Part shown: piece by piece, positions 1 to 7,900 of the stretch | How positions within the stretch are numbered: the first letter of the stretch is position 1 | How the letters are laid out: every line of letters begins with the position of its first letter | From: CAVQCT01 sp964371785 | GTDB lineage: Bacteria > Zixibacteria > MSB-5A5 > GN15 > FEB-12 | DNA length: 64,000 nt | Assembly (NCBI GenBank): GCA_964371785.1 | Contig: CAYJOL010000008.1 | Location: forward strand, 62,001 to 126,000 | Direction of reading: 5' to 3' | Notes under the pieces: generated by a model | Databases searched by the model: none | Told to the model about the DNA's origin: nothing | The model's input: only the letters and a program-made list of their open reading frames with translations | Position numbers and translations under genes: made by a program

Positions 1-996
1 TTTGTCGTTGTATAACCCGACCAGGTTGTCATACTGCTCGTAAAAATTGTCGACGTAGCTGGTGGTATGGCAATTCGAACAGACTGTCTTCATGTCGTCG
101 CGCCTTGCTTCCCATGTCTTCACTTTCATCCCCGATGCCGTCGCCGCGGCATCGATCTTCCGCGACACCGGAGGCCTTAGTGTCCAGCTTATCCGATCCC
201 CGACATCATGAGTCATCGGCAAGTCTTTGGTAGCGGACAGGTGACAGGTGGCGCAAGTGGGCGCCGCAGAATAGTCGATTCCGACAATCCACGAAGGGCT
301 GCCCAGATTCATCCGGTCGACGTTGGCGTAGAATGCAATACCGTGTTTGGACTCCTCGTAAATTTCCTTCTGGGGGTGATCCGGGCCAAGATGACACTTC
401 CCGCAATTCTCGGGTTGGCGCGCCAGGGCGGCGTCGAAGGAATGTCTACTATGGCAGGCGGCACAGGAACCCTTTGAACCGTCCGGATTGACTCGACCCA
501 TCCCTGAATTCGGCCACGTCACGGCATCCAGAGTATTGTCGGCGTTGACTTTAATTACAGATCCGTGGCATTGTTTGCACCCATTGTTGGCGGCTTCCGG
601 ACCTTCGACTACTTCACCCAGCATATTGTCCAGAGAGCCGAGAATTGCGCCGGCATCGGCATGATGCGAGGCTTCGAATTGATTAAACTCGTCGAGGTGA
701 CATCCGGAGCAATCCCTGGGCGATACGATAACCGAGATGGTATAACCATTATGTTCCATGGCGCCGGGATTCCTGGCGTCGGTACCATGACACTCAAAGC
801 ACCCCACGTTCGCTCCATAATGCCTGCTGTGTCTCCATTCCTTGACGAGTCCGGGCATATCCGACTCATGACAGGTGACACAAGCCACCGACTCCTCGGA
901 TAACCGTGTGGGAACTGCGCGACTTGATCGGGCGGTGGTGGAGAAAGAAACCACCGTTAAAATTCCCACAACCACCATCAGATACTTGTTCCTCAT
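1..996 (-). CDS. Multihaem c-type cytochrome, hydroxylamine oxidoreductase-like (partial)
   Basis: The gene starts at 996 (ATG, with GAGGAG upstream) and runs off the left edge, so 332 residues are visible. An N-terminal hydrophobic segment (about residues 4-20) suggests export to the periplasm. Eight CxxCH haem-binding motifs begin at residues 39, 66, 96, 140, 178, 198, 248 and 306. The spacing and the segment EESKHGIAFY near 214-223 resemble the octahaem HAO/HAO-like family, whose members oxidise hydroxylamine or hydrazine, or run in reverse as nitrite or hydroxylamine reductases. The C-terminus, where the crosslinking tyrosine of true HAO would lie, is outside the window, so the direction of catalysis cannot be told. 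Membership among multihaem cytochromes is certain; the HAO-like assignment is likely. Confidence 0.85.
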   Translation of the reverse strand, partial: MRNKYLMVVVGILTVVSFSTTARSSRAVPTRLSEESVACVTCHESDMPGLVKEWRHSRHYGANVGCFECHGTDARNPGAMEHNGYTISVIVSPRDCSGCHLDEFNQFEASHHADAGAILGSLDNMLGEVVEGPEAANNGCKQCHGSVIKVNADNTLDAVTWPNSGMGRVNPDGSKGSCAACHSRHSFDAALARQPENCGKCHLGPDHPQKEIYEESKHGIAFYANVDRMNLGSPSWIVGIDYSAAPTCATCHLSATKDLPMTHDVGDRISWTLRPPVSRKIDAAATASGMKVKTWEARRDDMKTVCSNCHTTSYVDNFYEQYDNLVGLYNDK

Positions 997-1305
997 ATTT
1001 TGCTCCTCAGTATTAGGGACTCTCTTGTGATTCCTTATGACCTGTATCTGTAGATGTAATCATATGATCGACTGCCATAATGACGCTTCGTCTCCGTAGG
1101 AAAAATCGCCGACCGATATTACTCGCTGTCATAAAGATCGGAGGAGGCAAATTTCTTCGAATTGAAATCGGTCGAGAAGTCGACCAAAAGATACATGTTT
1201 TCTGAGTCCCTGGCAATAGCGAAGGCGAGCAAGCCGCACCGTTATTCCCGGACGAAAGTGTCGCCGCTCAGGGACTGATTCACAAGCAGATTACCGCAGG
1301 ACTGC
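997..1305. other. Intergenic region, 309 bp
   Basis: It lies upstream of the multihaem cytochrome gene and downstream of the membrane-protein gene, both on the minus strand. The cytochrome promoter must lie here. I see no convincing gene, no strong hairpin and no clear promoter boxes. Short open frames here have no protein-like composition. Confidence 0.5.
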
Positions 1306-1908
1306 TTATACGAAGTCGACTTGCGGCCGGTCTTTGAAGAATATCAGCGCCAGAATAATTGACGTGACCGGGACCAGCGGAAGTGATAGTGGGGAAAGCA
1401 GTACACTCACCTCGCATATACCAGCCGCCATTGACACATATCCAAAGGCTCGTATATATTCGCCGAACTGCTCCCGAATTTTCAGGATTTTTACGGCAAT
1501 GATAATGTCAATAATTCCGACTGAAACCATCGCCGCGGCAAAGAATACAAGAAACACTATGGCAAATATCACCTTATCCACCGGCCACATGATCATTGCA
1601 ATCAGACCCAGCCCCAGGCCCACCGTTTCGAACAGAATTAACCAGGCAACCGAAACATAGATCAACAGATCCAGATCATGGTATTGATACTGTTCGTTAA
1701 GGAGACTTTTGAATTTGAGCAAAATGTAAACCGAGATTACCGTGCTGATTATCATGATGATGTCGGACGGCCCGAACACCGGCCGATCGATACCCAAAAG
1801 ACCCGATGCGATCCCCTGTTCGACAATTCCAATGACAAGTCCTAATGGAAAAATTATGGCCTGCGCTACTGCAAGCCAGCCCACATACGCATACTTGTTC
1901 GGTTCCAT
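1306..1908 (-). CDS. Multi-pass inner-membrane protein next to a small HTH regulator
   Basis: The product has 200 residues, is very hydrophobic, and has about five to six predicted membrane segments (roughly 10-32, 48-65, 82-108, 112-138, 152-172, 176-192). The start ATG at 1908 has GGAG about eight bases upstream. It follows the HTH gene by 47 bp on the same strand and is probably co-transcribed. Pairs of a multi-span membrane protein with a YozG-like Xre regulator are common; the membrane partner is often annotated DUF2975, but I cannot confirm that family here. No catalytic motif is visible. Function unknown. Confidence 0.75.
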   Translation of the reverse strand: MEPNKYAYVGWLAVAQAIIFPLGLVIGIVEQGIASGLLGIDRPVFGPSDIIMIISTVISVYILLKFKSLLNEQYQYHDLDLLIYVSVAWLILFETVGLGLGLIAMIMWPVDKVIFAIVFLVFFAAAMVSVGIIDIIIAVKILKIREQFGEYIRAFGYVSMAAGICEVSVLLSPLSLPLVPVTSIILALIFFKDRPQVDFV

Positions 1909-1955
1909 ACCTTACTCCATGAAACTTTTGCGTCGACCGTTGTGTGGCCAGGCGC

Positions 1956-2168
1956 TTACACATACTCAGGGATGTACTCTAGAATATCACCGGGCTGGCA
2001 CTCCAGTTCACGGCATATGATATCCAGAGTTGAGAACTTGATGCCTTTGACCTTTCCGGTCTTGAGGAGCGAAAGGTTAGTCAATGTAATGCCGACCCGA
2101 TCAGCCAGTTCGGTCAGTGACATCTTCTTCTTTGCTAGCATAACATCTATGTTTATCTGAATAGCCAT
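1956..2168 (-). CDS. Small Xre-family HTH transcriptional regulator (YozG-like)
   Basis: The 70-residue protein consists almost only of one Cro/C1-type helix-turn-helix. The core LTELADRVGITLTNLSLLKTGK (given here as LTELADRVGI then TLTNLSLLKTGK, residues about 18-39) has the usual helix 2-turn-helix 3 pattern, and the C-terminus has the CQPGDILEY segment typical of YozG-type proteins, which often regulate their own operon and an adjacent membrane protein. The start ATG is only a few bases from a good -10 box, so the mRNA may be leaderless. It is followed by the membrane-protein gene, probably in one operon. Confidence 0.9.
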   Translation of the reverse strand: MAIQINIDVMLAKKKMSLTELADRVGITLTNLSLLKTGKVKGIKFSTLDIICRELECQPGDILEYIPEYV

Positions 2169-2173
2169 GCTTT

Positions 2174-2202
2174 AGTATACGTGTGTTCTTTAAATTTTAC
2201 AA
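2174..2202 (-). promoter_or_regulatory. Sigma-70-type promoter of the HTH gene, probably leaderless
   Basis: On the minus strand, TTGTAA (2202-2197) and TATACT (2179-2174) are separated by exactly 17 bp. The -10 box ends five bases before the ATG (2168-2166), so transcription should start at or within a base or two of the start codon. No Shine-Dalgarno sequence is seen. Box positions are read directly; use as a promoter is inference. Confidence 0.55.
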
Positions 2203-2256
2203 CAAATAATTTACGAAATTCGATAAATACTTACTAAAAAACGATAAATCAATAGG

Positions 2257-2529
2257 TTAGGTCAAGCTATCATCGGTGGGGTCAAAAACCTTGCAGCCCT
2301 CTATAGACAATGTGAAAGGAAGTTCCCAACTGTTACAATCGATAAGGGAAGAGTCATCGTACTCTCCCAGCTCGAGCGGGCCGGAGAATTGCAATAGATC
2401 GGTTCCGCCGCAGTAGTCGGATGCATATGGTTCGAGGCCCAAAGGCTTCCGGGCATCGAATTCAAACCAGATGCCCTCATCATCCGTGCGTACCCGACCA
2501 GGCTTCGAGAGCGATGAGTGAGATGATTC
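2257..2529 (-). pseudogene. Open frame without normal start, possible gene remnant or tiny gene
   Basis: A frame of 90 codons is open from just after a TAA at 2532 down to a stop at 2257. It has protein-like composition (for example GIWFEFDARKPLGLEPYASD) but no ATG or GTG; the only usual start is a TTG at 2442, giving 61 residues. It sits just downstream of the acetyltransferase gene on the same strand. It may be the 3' end of a decayed gene, or a real small protein with a rare start. I recognise no family. Confidence 0.25.
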
Positions 2530-2535
2530 TTATCT

Positions 2536-3405
2536 TTACGCATGTGATGTCAAAGGCATGATGAAGCGGGAGTTCTCAAGAGGAAAGTCACCCCTTATGT
2601 GTGTACCGTTTCCCTCAACTTTGACAAATGCGGCGTCCTCAAGATTCAATCGATCAGTCATGAAATGAAACTCGGCTGTCCGATCCGTTGGATTGCCCAT
2701 GTACGGATATACTTCCGAAAAGGACGGTATTTCCGAGCCTACGATGTCATACACCGTTATCAGATCGTTCTTCCTTTTGTACAGGACTAGAACCTCAAGA
2801 TCCGGAATATGATATATGGAATCCCGGAGCGCATACAGGCACCAGTACATAAACAACTTCTCGTTGAGGACTCCCAGAAGATTGGAGACCGGCTCCCGAT
2901 TAGAAGCGAGACGATAAACCAAATCGACATGGTCTGTCCTGTTCATGTCCAGTTTCTCGGCCCCTGGTCGTGGAGTAAGTCCTCGGACTTCAGTGCGTAT
3001 CTTGAACTCATCGACCGGCCTGAAGCCATTTTGCCGGTACAGACCGTAAGCTTCCTCGTCGGCGAACAGGTAGCAAAAAACGTGTTTGTCCATGGCCCAG
3101 CTTAACGCTGTCTGCAGGAGCTCCCGACCGAGTCCCTTGCGCCGGTATTCGGGAACCGTCCCGACCGCGGATATCTGAGCCACAGGACAACGCTTTCCAT
3201 TGACTGTCATGTCCATTGAATAGACGCACACATTTGACACCAGCCCGTCGTTATCGAAATAGGAGAATGGGCGATATCGGTGGTCCCAGAATCCCATTCG
3301 ATCCCACAGTGAAAGGTCAAGCCCGAATATTTTATCGAGAAAACTGATGAATTGCGCTTTCAGGTCAGGGGAGTCCCAGTAATTCTCCAGATAAGAAAGA
3401 CCCAT
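2536..3405 (-). CDS. GNAT family N-acetyltransferase (Eis-like layout)
   Basis: The product has 289 residues, starting at an ATG with GGAGGT nine bases upstream. The N-terminal half holds a GNAT fold: strand-rich residues 50-80, then motif A around residues 83-98 (VGTVPEYRRKGLGREL), which contains the R/QxxGxG/A loop that binds the pyrophosphate of acetyl-CoA, then YGLYRQNGF near 122-130, a typical end-of-GNAT motif. The second half (about 150-289) resembles the additional domain of Eis-like acetyltransferases. It transfers an acetyl group from acetyl-CoA to an amine; the substrate cannot be told. Cytoplasmic. Confidence 0.88.
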   Translation of the reverse strand: MGLSYLENYWDSPDLKAQFISFLDKIFGLDLSLWDRMGFWDHRYRPFSYFDNDGLVSNVCVYSMDMTVNGKRCPVAQISAVGTVPEYRRKGLGRELLQTALSWAMDKHVFCYLFADEEAYGLYRQNGFRPVDEFKIRTEVRGLTPRPGAEKLDMNRTDHVDLVYRLASNREPVSNLLGVLNEKLFMYWCLYALRDSIYHIPDLEVLVLYKRKNDLITVYDIVGSEIPSFSEVYPYMGNPTDRTAEFHFMTDRLNLEDAAFVKVEGNGTHIRGDFPLENSRFIMPLTSHA

Positions 3406-3713
3406 CGTTTACCTCCATGGTTGTGAATCGGGATGTGGTTATCCGCCTGCTTCCACCCCTGCGTCACTCATCGTTCAATAATGTGCAAGCCATTTTACGA
3501 TGCAAGCACGATTTGTTCTGCAGGACGCGACGGTGAATCTCATCTTTCCAACCTTTAATAGGGATAAATAGAGTCACCTTTGACTCGAATGACACCGTCG
3601 AATTTCGATTCGCTTATGCCGATTTCTGGCTATATTTACTCAGGTGAAATCCAAATGAAAATTTCACAGTCAAATACTCATTGTCAATAAATACATTCGC
3701 AGGAGGAAATGTC
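3406..3713. other. Divergent intergenic region, 308 bp
   Basis: It separates the minus-strand acetyltransferase gene from the plus-strand surface-protein gene and must hold both promoters. AT content rises near 3540-3700. I cannot identify confident -35/-10 pairs, and see no gene or repeat. Confidence 0.4.
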
Positions 3714-5267
3714 ATGCGGTGGTTTGCTCATTGGATCATGACTCATCGGCAAGTGATTGCGTTCTTCGCATTGCTCTTGCTGTTTCCTTATGGGGTATAC
3801 TCGGCTGTGCCGAAACTTATCAACTATCAGGGATCTTTGGCCGACGCATCCGGCAAACCGGTGCCCGACGGCACCTATCAGATTAAATTCAAAATCTACG
3901 GGAGTCCGCTGGGTATTGATTCACTCTGGTGGAATGGCTTTCGGGACATTGCGATCACGAATGGCAATTTCAGTTACCTGCTCGGCTCTCATGAACGCTT
4001 GCCGATACACCTTTTTGACGGAGACACGATCCGGTATCTCGGAATCACGGTCGGTTCAGATCCGGAACTTGTGCCACGAACCAGGCTGGTTACCGTACCG
4101 TATTCTTACCAGACCCTGCACGCAGATTCTTCTGATTACGCCGTAACCGTGCCGGACTATTCGATCTCGACTGCCAAATTGATGGACAACGCCGTCACGG
4201 GGAGTAAGATTAGCAATGGTACCATTTCAGACGTCGACATCAATGCTACGGCCGAAATAAACCCGTCCAAAATTGACGGTACCGCCATGGTGCTGTCATC
4301 ATCGTCGTGGCAGACTGTCTCCGGATTCGTGGAGTTCACCGGACCTGTCTATATGTATGACAGCGTTTTTCGTTCCAGTCAGTATGGCGTGAAAATTGGA
4401 TCGGCAGTAGCTCACTCGCCGGACGGCGGCCTGCTGGAAATTACCCGTAACTACAACAGTACCGGAGTCAAATACGGCGAGAAAGTGACCTTGAACAATG
4501 CATCTTCCGGGAGTCTGACAGCGATAAGGACCGAAGTAGAGCACACTACACCAGGATCAGGTGCTTCTGCCACTGCTGTTTACGGACTGGCAACGAGCGA
4601 TGGTTCCGCTCGGAGCGGACTTTATGGCGTGGCCCAGGCACAAAACAGTGCGATCACGACCGGGAACAGTTACGGCGTCAGCGGCGCGGCCTATGACGGG
4701 GCCAACGCGTACGGCGTCTATGGATATGCCGCCTCAGCAACTACTAATTATGCCGGTTACTTCAACGGTAACCTCCATGTGACGGGTACGCTCAGCAAAG
4801 GCGGCGGCTCCTTCAAAATTGACCACCCGCTGGAGCCGGAGAATAAGTACCTCCAGCATTCCTTCGTCGAATCGCCCGATATGATGAATATTTACAACGG
4901 CAATGTCCAGCTGGATGCCGGCGGGGAGGCTCAAATCGACTTACCGGAGTGGTTCGACGCGCTCAATCGGGAATTTCGCTACCAACTGACCGCGATTGGG
5001 GCCCCCGGGCCGAATCTATACATTTCCGAAGAGATCCGGGACAATCACTTCCGAATTGCCGGGGGGAAATCCGGGATGACGGTCTCGTGGCAGGTGACGG
5101 GCGTGCGCAAAGACCCGTGGGCCGAGGCCAACCGGATTCAGGTCGAAGTGCTCAAGAACCCGGATGAACAGGGAAAGTACATGCACCCGGAGGTTTACAA
5201 GCAGCCTGTGGAGAAATCGGTTGATTACGAATCACTTCGCCTGATTCACCAAGAGCGGACCGATTGA
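3714..5267 (+). CDS. Secreted surface protein with YQG-type N-terminal domain and FKIDHPL C-terminal module
   Basis: I chose ATG 3714 (517 aa) because AGGAGG lies eight bases upstream; a TTG 33 bases earlier lacks this. A signal peptide covers about residues 12-30 (FFALLLLFPYGVYS). A domain beginning LINYQGSLADASGKPV follows (about 36-150), a type common at the N-terminus of large surface proteins of FCB bacteria. The middle (about 200-370) is rich in Gly, Ser, Ala and Thr and has YGV/YGL repeats (GVYGYAA). The C-terminal 140 residues begin FKIDHPLEPENKYL and continue SFVESPDMMNIYNGN, a module I know from many bacterial surface and tail-fibre-like proteins. The next gene has the same kind of N-terminal domain. 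Probably extracellular and structural or adhesive. Confidence 0.8.
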   Translation: MRWFAHWIMTHRQVIAFFALLLLFPYGVYSAVPKLINYQGSLADASGKPVPDGTYQIKFKIYGSPLGIDSLWWNGFRDIAITNGNFSYLLGSHERLPIHLFDGDTIRYLGITVGSDPELVPRTRLVTVPYSYQTLHADSSDYAVTVPDYSISTAKLMDNAVTGSKISNGTISDVDINATAEINPSKIDGTAMVLSSSSWQTVSGFVEFTGPVYMYDSVFRSSQYGVKIGSAVAHSPDGGLLEITRNYNSTGVKYGEKVTLNNASSGSLTAIRTEVEHTTPGSGASATAVYGLATSDGSARSGLYGVAQAQNSAITTGNSYGVSGAAYDGANAYGVYGYAASATTNYAGYFNGNLHVTGTLSKGGGSFKIDHPLEPENKYLQHSFVESPDMMNIYNGNVQLDAGGEAQIDLPEWFDALNREFRYQLTAIGAPGPNLYISEEIRDNHFRIAGGKSGMTVSWQVTGVRKDPWAEANRIQVEVLKNPDEQGKYMHPEVYKQPVEKSVDYESLRLIHQERTD

Positions 5268-5575
5268 CCCCAGGACAACGCAAGGTTTTGACGCGGATCT
5301 GCCGCCCGGACTTGAACCCCGACGGGCGGACAGCCGGACGGACCCGCGTCTGTCGTACAAAATAGGCTTGACGGCTCCATAATAGCGACTTATTTTGCGG
5401 TGTATTGAGGCGGCCGCAGGGTGATCTTTACCTGTGAAGATCGGGCGCCGATACCGCGAGCAAGTCCTTGTCTGTGTCCCTTCGGGGTGAAACTTCTCGC
5501 AACCCTCACTACAGTTGCCCATCGGGCAATCCCAACAAGAACTGAACCTCAAATCTTCTATCTAAGGAGCAGCTA
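5268..5575 (+). other. Intergenic region with GC-rich inverted repeat, 308 bp
   Basis: Near 5301-5329 the arms CCGCCCG and CGGGCGG form a hairpin, inside a wider imperfect match of GACGCGG with CCCGCGTC (5289-5348). No T-run follows, so it is a weak candidate for a terminator of the upstream surface-protein gene. The promoter of the next gene should lie in 5380-5560, but no clear boxes are seen. Confidence 0.35.
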
Positions 5576-7774
5576 ATGATTCGTGTTCTGCGAGTGTACC
5601 TGTGGCTGGGACTGATTATGGCAGCTTCGCAGGCGCTTTCGGCCCCCATGTTGCTGAACCACCAGGGTCGGGTGACCGATGGTTCCGGGGCCCCCGTGTC
5701 AGGCGTCGTGCCAATCAAGTTCAGCCTCTTTGACTCAAGCTCGGATGGAACTCTCGTTTGGAGTGAAACCCAGCCGACCGTGACGGTAACCGACGGCCTC
5801 TATTCCGTAGCACTGGGGTCGGTGACGCCCCTGAGTGCGGATATCTTCGCATCCCCGCCTTCAAGCGGGACTTCGACCACAGAGCTTTATCTCGAGATCG
5901 AAGTGAACGGTCAGGTCCTCTCACCACGTATGCGATTGGTTTCCAGTCCGTACTCAATCGCGACGGAACGGATATCGGGCGATCTCTACACGAGCCCCGG
6001 TCAGTTGCTCCTTTCCGATGGCAGCGGTCACACGGTAGACCTGCACCTGCAACCGCTAGGTGGCGATATACTTATTCATAATGACGCGGACCTGCTTGCC
6101 AGCATGACCGGATCGGATACCGGTTCGGCAGTATCCGTTCGAACCAACTCGCCGGGACACAAATCGGTGGGAGAGATCACCCTCAGAACGTCGCCGAGCA
6201 GCACCGGCCTCAATGGGGTTAGAGACTTCGATGAAGACGGTATCCCGGATCTTGTCGTCACCTCGCTGGTTACCGACGATTCCTCGGCGGTGGTAGTCGA
6301 AAGCTACGATCAAAACGGCGGATCTTTGATCAGAGGAAAGTCAAAAGGCATCTTACTGACCAATGTCCCGGGCTCTGGTGTGGGTACGCCGAGCTACGTT
6401 CAAAGCAGACTCACCCATGATGCCGACGACGACGGCAATCCGGAAACCAGCGCCCAGACCGTGGTAACCGCTGATTCCGTTGTTGATGCGCGGGATTTGG
6501 ATTCTGACGACGACGGCGCGGCCGATGCAATCTCCAGGGAGACCATAAAGTCGCCTGCTTCCGGAGAACTTGAGATTATTATCCAGCGCGTGATGAGTCA
6601 ACCTGGTCACAGCACCGGGGTGATAACTCAGGTGAATGACACCGCCTCCCGTATCCTTAGTTATGGCGACCTGGACGGTGATGGCGCTCCTGATCTGGGC
6701 ATCGAACAGACCAGTGGCGTAAGTTCGGCGAAACTCAAGATGTTTGTGGACAAAAACGCGGATGGTACGATCGGCAGGGAAGAGCTTTCCGAGCTCTCCG
6801 GTGAGGGGGTGATACATACGCTGACGCTGGATGAGGATCATGACGGTAATCCGGAAAGAAAGATGACCTACGGCGGCCACTCACAGGGCGGCACGACCGG
6901 ACCGCTCATGGTTTCGCGCCTTCAGTCCGACGACGACGACGACGGAAGTCCCGACGTCTCCTCTGAGACCGGCGTGATGCCGGGCAGGGCGTATGTCGCG
7001 ATAAAGACCAAAGGGACCGGAGCCGATGCCAATCGCACCACCGGCGCCGCCACCGACGCCGACAGTACCACCTCAACTTCGACAAACTATATTGACCTCG
7101 ACGGTGACAGCGTTCCCGATATTGCGATAGCCGACGTCTGCACGATTGACTCAGTGTACAAAGAGACAACGTACGGATATCCGAACGCGGTTGCGCCGGT
7201 GACGCTGATGAAGGTGAAAGAGAAAGCGAATAAAACCAAGTGCGGAAACAATCTCCGTCAGTTGAACCCGGCCTCGGCCACCGAGACGGATATCTCCTGC
7301 GACTCGATGGGCGCCAGTGCCACCTGGTCGGCCGACAATTTCAGCGGCGCTCCTTCCTCGGTTACCATTCAGGCCAGTATCGACGGTTCACTCAACCCGA
7401 TTGAGCACTCTTCCGGGGCTCATTTGACTCCCGGTGGCGTGTGGACCAATGCTTCTGACAAGAGCTTGAAAGAGAACTTTCAGGCGGTCGACGGCGAAGC
7501 GATTCTTGAAAAGATCGATGAACTGCCGATAACGCAGTGGAACTACAAAGTCGAAGGTAGCGACGTTTCTCACATCGGACCGACTGCTCAGGACTTTCAA
7601 GCAGTGTTCGGATTAGGTGGCGATGACAAGAGCATTTCGACAATCGACCCGGCCGGAATCGCGCTGGCGGCGATCAAGGCACTCAACGAAAAGAGTAAAC
7701 GGGTGGATGAACTCGAAGCAAAGGTGACAGAACTGACCCGGCTGGTCGAGAAACTGGCCAAAGATCAAAAGTAA
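5576..7774 (+). CDS. Surface protein with calcium-loop-like repeats and C-terminal S74 intramolecular chaperone
   Basis: The product has 732 residues with AAGGAG upstream of the ATG. Order: signal peptide (about 1-22), a domain opening with LLNHQGRVTDGSGAPV as in the preceding gene (about 24-140), then a long region (about 210-520) with many Asp-rich short motifs such as DFDEDGIPD, DLDSDDDGAADA and DLDGDGAPD, which resemble calcium-binding FG-GAP or thrombospondin-3 loops. The end (about 625-732) is a peptidase S74 domain: SDKSLKENF carries the Ser and the Lys five residues later that form the self-cleavage dyad, then a coiled coil. S74 domains trimerise the protein and then cut themselves off. 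It is probably a trimeric surface fibre. Confidence 0.85.
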   Translation: MIRVLRVYLWLGLIMAASQALSAPMLLNHQGRVTDGSGAPVSGVVPIKFSLFDSSSDGTLVWSETQPTVTVTDGLYSVALGSVTPLSADIFASPPSSGTSTTELYLEIEVNGQVLSPRMRLVSSPYSIATERISGDLYTSPGQLLLSDGSGHTVDLHLQPLGGDILIHNDADLLASMTGSDTGSAVSVRTNSPGHKSVGEITLRTSPSSTGLNGVRDFDEDGIPDLVVTSLVTDDSSAVVVESYDQNGGSLIRGKSKGILLTNVPGSGVGTPSYVQSRLTHDADDDGNPETSAQTVVTADSVVDARDLDSDDDGAADAISRETIKSPASGELEIIIQRVMSQPGHSTGVITQVNDTASRILSYGDLDGDGAPDLGIEQTSGVSSAKLKMFVDKNADGTIGREELSELSGEGVIHTLTLDEDHDGNPERKMTYGGHSQGGTTGPLMVSRLQSDDDDDGSPDVSSETGVMPGRAYVAIKTKGTGADANRTTGAATDADSTTSTSTNYIDLDGDSVPDIAIADVCTIDSVYKETTYGYPNAVAPVTLMKVKEKANKTKCGNNLRQLNPASATETDISCDSMGASATWSADNFSGAPSSVTIQASIDGSLNPIEHSSGAHLTPGGVWTNASDKSLKENFQAVDGEAILEKIDELPITQWNYKVEGSDVSHIGPTAQDFQAVFGLGGDDKSISTIDPAGIALAAIKALNEKSKRVDELEAKVTELTRLVEKLAKDQK

Positions 7775-7801
7775 GCCGTCTCAAACTCTTGCCTTTTGAC
7801 G

Positions 7802-7830
7802 ATGCCCTGGCTTATGTCAGGGCATTTTTC
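7802..7830 (+). terminator. Rho-independent terminator after the S74 protein gene
   Basis: Perfect 8-bp stem ATGCCCTG (7802-7809) with CAGGGCAT (7818-7825), 8-nt loop, then five T's. It lies 28 bp after the stop codon and before the convergent transporter gene. Confidence 0.9.
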
Positions 7831-7900
7831 TGGCTGGTATAAAAGTCCAGGGTCCGGAAGTTGCCCACGCGGATTTCCGAATAGGCGTAACGCGTCCGCT

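Noticed and set aside
1013..1216. Minus-strand frame of 67 codons before the cytochrome gene
   Set aside because: It lies in the cytochrome upstream region, and its Arg/Ile/Thr-rich composition and lack of a ribosome site argue against a gene.
5289..5348. GC-rich inverted repeat as a terminator
   Set aside because: Stems are imperfect and no T-run follows, so I list it only as a feature of the gap and not as a terminator.
6353..6880. Minus-strand frame of 175 codons inside the S74 protein gene
   Set aside because: It overlaps a clear gene, is rich in His, Arg and Gly without any fold, and reflects codon composition of the plus strand.
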